DNA of 10,299 nt, from assembly GCA_947096075.1 (NCBI GenBank), contig CAMUQE010000061.1, forward strand, positions 1 through 10,299. Direction: 5' to 3'. Origin of the DNA: Veillonella parvula (GTDB taxonomy: Bacteria; Bacillota; Negativicutes; Veillonellales; Veillonellaceae). Under the pieces are notes generated by a model. That model ran no database searches. It saw nothing but the letters and a program-made list of their open reading frames with translations, and was not told the origin of the DNA. Positions 6,412 to 10,299 of this stretch are shown here, piece after piece. The translations under genes and the position numbers were made by a program. The stretch's first letter is position 1; each line of letters starts with the position of its first letter.

Positions 6412-7563
6412 ATGATTTATCGGATTTTACGCTATGTAATAGCCATCCTAGTAGGTACAGCAGCCTACGTAGGAATGGATAGCTTAGCACCTATTATCGA
6501 CCCATATTTGGTTTCCCAATTTGAGTCCTTTGGGGATATGTCATTAACAATTGCACGCATTGCAGTATTAATTGTTGGTACATTGGTAGGCCTTATTATT
6601 GGCTATTTGATTTCCTCATTTATTTTGAAACAAGGTTTAGTAATTGCTAAAAGATTAGAGCGTATTCTTACTCATATTCCAAATCAAGAATTGATTGCAG
6701 GCACCATCGGTTTATTATTCGGTCTTATTATTGCAAATTTAATTGGTGTTGCATTCAATCAAGTGCCTATTATAGGACCTTATATTCCTATAATTCTGAG
6801 TGCTATTTTTGGATATAGTGGACTTAAAATCATGGCTCGTAAAGGCCCCGAAATGTACAATAACTACGTACAACAATGGGGGGGGGATAGCACTAAAAAA
6901 ACAAGTCGTTTTAAAATGTTTTCAACTCATAAATTAGATAAATCCTCTAGTACGCCAAAATTACTAGATACTTCAGTTATTATTGACGGTCGTATCAAAG
7001 AACTATGTGCTACAGGCTTTATTGAAGGGCCTCTTATGGTACCACTATTTGTATTAAATGAGTTACAGGTAATTTCTGACTCTGCGGATGCTACGAAACG
7101 CAATCGTGGTCGACGTGGCCTTGATATTTTGAAGGATATGCAAGATACCAATAAGGTAGCTATAGAAATTGTTGAAGATGATTATGATGATCTTGTAGAA
7201 GTTGATTCAAAACTTATGCGACTTGCTTTAGATAAGCAATGGAAATTGATGACTAACGATTTTAACTTGAACAAGGTGGCTCGTGTACAAGGTATTGAAG
7301 TTCTTAACCTCAATGAATTGGCGAATGTATTAAAACCAGCTCTTATTGCAGGTGAGTGGATTCGCGTACAAATCATGAAAGAAGGTAAGGAAGTACACCA
7401 AGGTGTAGCGTATCTTGATGATGGTACGATGATTGTCGTAGAGGATGGTAAGCCTTATGTTGGTCAAAATGTGGAGGTTATGGTTACATCCATATTACAA
7501 ACGAGTGCAGGTCGCATGATCTTTGCTCGTGTAGATGGAGGACAAAATGGACAAGGTAATTAG
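6412..7563 (+). CDS. yacL: YacL-type membrane PIN-TRAM protein (putative ribonuclease)
   Basis: A 383-aa protein with four predicted membrane helices (about 4-24, 45-67, 95-115, 118-140) followed by a low-complexity linker (about 150-182). A PIN nuclease domain (about 183-303) has acidic metal-site candidates D186, D192, E217, D265 and D283, in LLDTSVIIDG and MTNDFN. A C-terminal TRAM domain (about 309-374) would bind nucleic acid. Substrate and role of this family are poorly known; cytosol-facing, membrane-anchored RNase activity is inferred. AGGAGGTGA at 6399-6407 is a strong ribosome site for ATG 6412. The 3' end overlaps the ispDF start by 17 bases. Oddity: nine consecutive G in the linker (codons 156-158), where any one-base slip removes the PIN and TRAM domains. 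Confidence 0.9.
   Translation: MIYRILRYVIAILVGTAAYVGMDSLAPIIDPYLVSQFESFGDMSLTIARIAVLIVGTLVGLIIGYLISSFILKQGLVIAKRLERILTHIPNQELIAGTIGLLFGLIIANLIGVAFNQVPIIGPYIPIILSAIFGYSGLKIMARKGPEMYNNYVQQWGGDSTKKTSRFKMFSTHKLDKSSSTPKLLDTSVIIDGRIKELCATGFIEGPLMVPLFVLNELQVISDSADATKRNRGRRGLDILKDMQDTNKVAIEIVEDDYDDLVEVDSKLMRLALDKQWKLMTNDFNLNKVARVQGIEVLNLNELANVLKPALIAGEWIRVQIMKEGKEVHQGVAYLDDGTMIVVEDGKPYVGQNVEVMVTSILQTSAGRMIFARVDGGQNGQGN
6878..6886 (+). repeat. G9 homopolymer in the yacL coding sequence
   Basis: Nine consecutive G encode the end of Trp156 plus Gly157-Gly158, between the membrane and PIN domains, in an otherwise AT-rich gene. A run of seven A follows at 6895-6901. One extra G gives a TAG after a single new codon; one fewer G gives a TAG after 16 codons. 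The tract therefore has the form of a slipped-strand switch, though actual length variation is not shown. Confidence 0.9.
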
Positions 7564-8722
7564 TTGTATTGTTCTCGCCGCAGGTGCAGGGCGTCGCATG
7601 GGGTACAAAGAAAATAAGATATTTATCCCTTTGGGACGATTCTCTATTATTCAGCGTACATTGCAAAATGTAGCAAATGTTGATGGCTTGAAAGAGATTA
7701 TTCTTGTTGTAGCCGAAGGTGAACAAGAGTATATGACAAAACATTTACAAGAGTTGAATTTGACTGTTCCAGTTCAGATAGTACTTGGTGGAAAAGAGCG
7801 TCAAGACTCTGTAGCATGTGGCCTTAAATTTGTTGCAGATATAAGTAATATTGTTCTTGTTCACGATGGGGCACGCCCATTAGCATCAACGGAACTGTTT
7901 GATGCTGTTGTTAGCGCTGCAGTAGAACATGGAGCTGCCACCGTTGGGGTTCCTGCTACGGATACGATTAAACGAGTTGATACGGACCATAATGTTCTAG
8001 AAACATTACAGCGCAGTGAACTATACCAAATTCAAACGCCACAAGGCTTTCAAAAAGAATTATTTGTAGAGGCTCATCAAGCGGCATATGAAACAAAATA
8101 TCTTGGTACTGATGATGTATCATTAGTTGAGTATGTAGGTAAGCCTGTACATATAGTTGAAGGAAATTATTGTAATATTAAAGTGACAACACCAAATGAT
8201 ATTGCAGTAGCTAAACGATATTTAGGAATTGAGGATAAACGTATGCGCGTTGGATTTGGTTATGATATTCATCAATTAAAAGCAGGTCGTCCTTGTATCT
8301 TAGGTGGTGTTCATATAGAATCTGACCTTGGCCCTGATGGTCACTCCGATGCGGATGTTCTTATTCATGCCTTGATGGATGCCATGTTGGGTGCTGCAGG
8401 TTTACGGGATATCGGATACTATTTTCCACCTGAAGATGACCAGTATAAAGGGATTTCTAGCATGCTTTTATTAGAAAAAGTAAATTCCTTATTGAAAGAA
8501 CGTGGGTTACAAGCCTATAATATTGATATTATGGTTATTTCTGAGACACCTAAATTAAAGCCTCACATCGATATGATGAAGGCTAATTTACAGTCTATAT
8601 TAGAGATACCATTAGATCGCATTAGTATTAAAGCGACAACGAATGAAATGCTAGGTGCCATTGGGCGCCGCGAAGGTATTGCTGCACAAGCTGTCGTTTC
8701 TGTATATGAAGGAGAGATTTAA
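7547..8722 (+). CDS. ispDF: Bifunctional IspD-IspF fusion, MEP isoprenoid pathway
   Basis: A 391-aa fusion of two normally separate MEP-pathway enzymes. Residues 1-228 are IspD (MEP plus CTP to CDP-ME), with AAGAGRRMG (11-19), R17 and K24, HDGARP (106-111), VPATDTIKR (135-143) and K212. Residues 233-391 are IspF (CDP-ME phosphate to MEcPP plus CMP), with metal ligands D240, H242 and H274, the GHSDADV segment (265-271) and KATTNEMLG (362-370). Almost no linker separates them. The IspF loop FPPED (293-297) differs from the E. coli FPDTD, but all metal ligands remain. I chose ATG 7547 because GGAGGA (7537-7542) is well placed; an ATG at 7535 would precede that site. It overlaps yacL by 17 bases. 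IspE, which acts between the two steps, is not in the window. Confidence 0.93.
   Translation: MDKVISCIVLAAGAGRRMGYKENKIFIPLGRFSIIQRTLQNVANVDGLKEIILVVAEGEQEYMTKHLQELNLTVPVQIVLGGKERQDSVACGLKFVADISNIVLVHDGARPLASTELFDAVVSAAVEHGAATVGVPATDTIKRVDTDHNVLETLQRSELYQIQTPQGFQKELFVEAHQAAYETKYLGTDDVSLVEYVGKPVHIVEGNYCNIKVTTPNDIAVAKRYLGIEDKRMRVGFGYDIHQLKAGRPCILGGVHIESDLGPDGHSDADVLIHALMDAMLGAAGLRDIGYYFPPEDDQYKGISSMLLLEKVNSLLKERGLQAYNIDIMVISETPKLKPHIDMMKANLQSILEIPLDRISIKATTNEMLGAIGRREGIAAQAVVSVYEGEI
8231..8245 (+). promoter_or_regulatory. Internal ribosome site and ATG at the IspF boundary of ispDF
   Basis: GAGG at 8231-8234 sits 8 bases before an in-frame ATG at 8243, which is Met233, exactly where separate IspF proteins begin. 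In another frame, TGA at 8230-8232 and TAA at 8236-8238 lie beside it. This looks like the remnant, or a working copy, of an ispF start overlapping an old ispD stop. It may allow free IspF to be made from the same mRNA. Confidence 0.45.
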
Positions 8723-8724
8723 TC

Positions 8725-10194
8725 ATGAGTTCCATGAAAGTTCGTTTTGCTCCAAGCCCTACGGGTCCATTCCATATTGGTGGTGCTCGTTCTGCTTTGT
8801 TTAACTGGTTATTAGCACGTAAGGAAAAAGGCACATTTGTGTTGCGCATTGAAGATACGGATTTAACTCGTTCTACACGTGAAAGTGAAGAGAATATTAA
8901 GGCTTCCTTACAATGGCTTGGCATGAACTGGGATGAAGGCATTGATGTAGGTGGTAATAATGGTCCTTACCGTCAAACAGAACGTCTTGATTTATATAAA
9001 AAAGTAACACAACGCTTATTGGATGAAGGTAAAGCTTATGAGTGTTATTGCACCCCTGAAGAGTTAGATGCGGTGCGTCAAAATCAAATGGAGCGTGGGG
9101 AAACACCGAAATACAACGGTCATTGTGAACACTTAGATGAAGAGACAAAGGCTAAATACATTGCAGAAGGTCGTAAACCTACAATTCGTTTGCGTGTACC
9201 GTTGAATAAAACATATGCTTTTGATGATATGGTACGTGGGCATGTATCCTTTGAATCTAATGGTGTTGGTGATTTTGTAATTGTAAAATCTGATGGCATT
9301 CCTGTATATAATTTTGCCGTAGTAATGGACGATCATATGATGGGGATTACTCACGTTATTCGTGCAGAAGAACATCTATCCAATACACCTCGACAAATGG
9401 CCATATATGAAGCTCTTGGCTGGGAAGTTCCTAAGTTTGGTCATATTTCCTTAATTCTTGGTAAAGACTACAAGAAAATGTCTAAACGTCATGGTGCTAC
9501 TTCTGTTGAACAATACAAACAATTAGGTTATTTGCCAGAAGCACTTGTAAACTTCTTGGCACTTCTTGGTTGGGCTCCTGAAGGTGAAGAAGAATTCTTC
9601 ACACAAGATGAATTGATTCAGGCTTTCTCTATGGATCGGGTAGCGAAAAATCCTGCTGTATTTGATATTGATAAGTTAAACCATATAAATTTCCACTACA
9701 TGAAGAATTTGAGTGATGAAGAGTTATTCCACCTTTGTTTACCACATTTGAAAGAGGTTGGTTTAGCTCCAGATAGCTTGAATCAAGTTGATATCGATTG
9801 GTTGACATTGTTATGCTCTACATTCCGTGATCATATTAGCTATGGTGCTCAAATTAAAGATCATGTAGGTTTGTTTATGGGCGAAACAGTATTCCTTGAA
9901 GAGGGGCATGAAGAGGAGTTGCGTGCTGTATTGAAGGAAGAAACAGCCCCAACAGTTCTCGGCGCTTTCCGGAATGCATTGGCTGAACTTGATGAAATTA
10001 CACCTGAAGTTGTAAAAGCAACAATCAAGGCGGTAATGAAAGAAACCTCTTTAAAAGGTAAATTCGTATTTATGCCAATTCGTGTAGCTTTAACAGGTCA
10101 AATGCATGGTCCAGATTTGAATAATATTGTCACATTACTTGGTAAAGAAAAGTGCTTACATCGTTTAGATAATGTAGGTGCATTAACAAAATAA
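8725..10194 (+). CDS. gltX: Glutamate-tRNA ligase (GluRS)
   Basis: A 489-aa class I aminoacyl-tRNA synthetase that charges tRNA-Glu. The Rossmann-fold HIGH-type signature is in PSPTGPFHIGGARSA (10-24) and the KMSKR loop is at 251-255. A zinc site CYC...CEH (C107, C109, C134, H136) is intact in the connecting region. The C-terminal helical anticodon-binding part (about 330-489) is full length. I cannot tell from sequence alone whether it discriminates tRNA-Glu from tRNA-Gln; many Firmicutes enzymes charge both and rely on GatCAB. The ATG at 8725 follows GGAG at 8711-8714 inside the end of ispDF, two bases after its stop, so it is translated in the same operon. In B. subtilis cysE and cysS follow; here the unit ends in a terminator. 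Confidence 0.97.
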   Translation: MSSMKVRFAPSPTGPFHIGGARSALFNWLLARKEKGTFVLRIEDTDLTRSTRESEENIKASLQWLGMNWDEGIDVGGNNGPYRQTERLDLYKKVTQRLLDEGKAYECYCTPEELDAVRQNQMERGETPKYNGHCEHLDEETKAKYIAEGRKPTIRLRVPLNKTYAFDDMVRGHVSFESNGVGDFVIVKSDGIPVYNFAVVMDDHMMGITHVIRAEEHLSNTPRQMAIYEALGWEVPKFGHISLILGKDYKKMSKRHGATSVEQYKQLGYLPEALVNFLALLGWAPEGEEEFFTQDELIQAFSMDRVAKNPAVFDIDKLNHINFHYMKNLSDEELFHLCLPHLKEVGLAPDSLNQVDIDWLTLLCSTFRDHISYGAQIKDHVGLFMGETVFLEEGHEEELRAVLKEETAPTVLGAFRNALAELDEITPEVVKATIKAVMKETSLKGKFVFMPIRVALTGQMHGPDLNNIVTLLGKEKCLHRLDNVGALTK

Positions 10195-10210
10195 ATTTTA
10201 TCAATTAATC

Positions 10211-10249
10211 AAAGGAGTTCACGTAACAGGTGTTATGTGAACTCTTTTT
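10211..10249 (+). terminator. Strong intrinsic terminator after gltX
   Basis: Bases 10215-10228 pair with 10231-10244 (14 bp, one G-U wobble), and AAAG at 10211-10214 can extend the stem into the T5 run at 10245-10249. It starts 17 bases after the gltX stop and closes the radA-yacL-ispDF-gltX unit. AAAGGAG at 10211-10217 resembles a ribosome site but is part of this stem. Confidence 0.92.
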
Positions 10250-10256
10250 GTATATG

Positions 10257-10285
10257 TTGTTAATATTCTATAGAAATGCTATAAT
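10257..10285 (+). promoter_or_regulatory. Promoter for a gene beyond the right edge
   Basis: TTGTTA at 10257-10262 (4 of 6 to TTGACA), a 17-base spacer and TATAAT at 10280-10285 with an upstream TGC (extended -10) make a good housekeeping-sigma promoter. Transcription would start near 10292, just inside the window, and the target gene lies outside it. Confidence 0.75.
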
Positions 10286-10299
10286 AATCGGCGTATTAA

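Noticed and set aside
6871..6901. G9 run as a disrupted or frameshifted gene
   Set aside because: The frame continues intact into complete PIN and TRAM domains, so the sequence as given encodes the full protein; the run is treated as a variable-tract candidate instead.
7535..7546. ATG at 7535 as the ispDF start
   Set aside because: It precedes the GGAGGA ribosome site (7537-7542), which positions ATG 7547; IspD proteins begin close to that residue.
7484..7744. Minus-strand open frame of 86 codons across the yacL-ispDF junction
   Set aside because: It is antisense to two well-supported genes, with no ribosome site or recognisable domain. The other minus-strand frames in radA, yacL, ispDF and gltX were rejected for the same reason.
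10211..10240. AAAGGAG followed by ATG as a small gene after gltX
   Set aside because: The ATG at 10235 is followed at once by TGA, and the whole segment is the terminator stem.
1..10299. CRISPR array, insertion sequence, prophage or defence genes
   Set aside because: No spaced direct repeats, transposase or integrase motifs or composition break were seen. All genes are conserved chromosomal housekeeping or stress genes in familiar order.

Overview
The window is a stretch of conserved low-GC Firmicutes chromosome, read entirely on the + strand. It holds the CtsR/McsAB/ClpC protein quality-control genes, followed by the radA-yacL-ispDF-gltX housekeeping block. Gene content and order match the ctsR-to-gltX region of Bacillus subtilis. 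The AT-rich composition, protein style and absence of disA between radA and yacL suggest a Negativicutes member, perhaps Veillonella. That genus call is a judgement from memory, not a search result.

Layout: (1) 1-79 holds the ctsR promoter region, with a perfect TATAAT directly after a CtsR-type heptad; the -35 and probable first operator half lie upstream of the window. (2) ctsR, mcsA and mcsB (80-2176) are tightly packed and translationally linked. (3) 2177-2410 is an AT-rich 234-bp gap with an AT-rich hairpin just after mcsB, two tandem small stem-loops, and a CtsR-type heptad ahead of clpC. (4) clpC (2411-4858) encodes the complete HSP100 unfoldase. (5) 4859-5022 contains an extended -10 promoter and a perfect terminator hairpin ending only 17 bases before the radA start, an attenuator-like arrangement. 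(6) radA, a membrane PIN-TRAM gene (yacL), a fused ispD-ispF gene and gltX (5023-10194) run as one unit and end in a strong terminator at 10211-10249. (7) A good promoter at 10257-10285 drives a gene beyond the window.

In known systems CtsR represses the clp genes. McsB, activated by McsA, phosphorylates arginines that mark proteins for ClpC with ClpP. RadA acts in recombination-branch processing, IspD and IspF in the MEP isoprenoid pathway, and GltX in Glu-tRNA synthesis.

I found no wholly new multigene system. The best leads are: a nine-G homopolymer between the membrane and PIN parts of YacL (possible phase variation); the IspD-IspF fusion, which keeps an apparent internal ribosome site and ATG for IspF; the terminator plus alternative pairing ahead of radA; and a Leu inside the normally all-glycine heat-sensing loop of CtsR.
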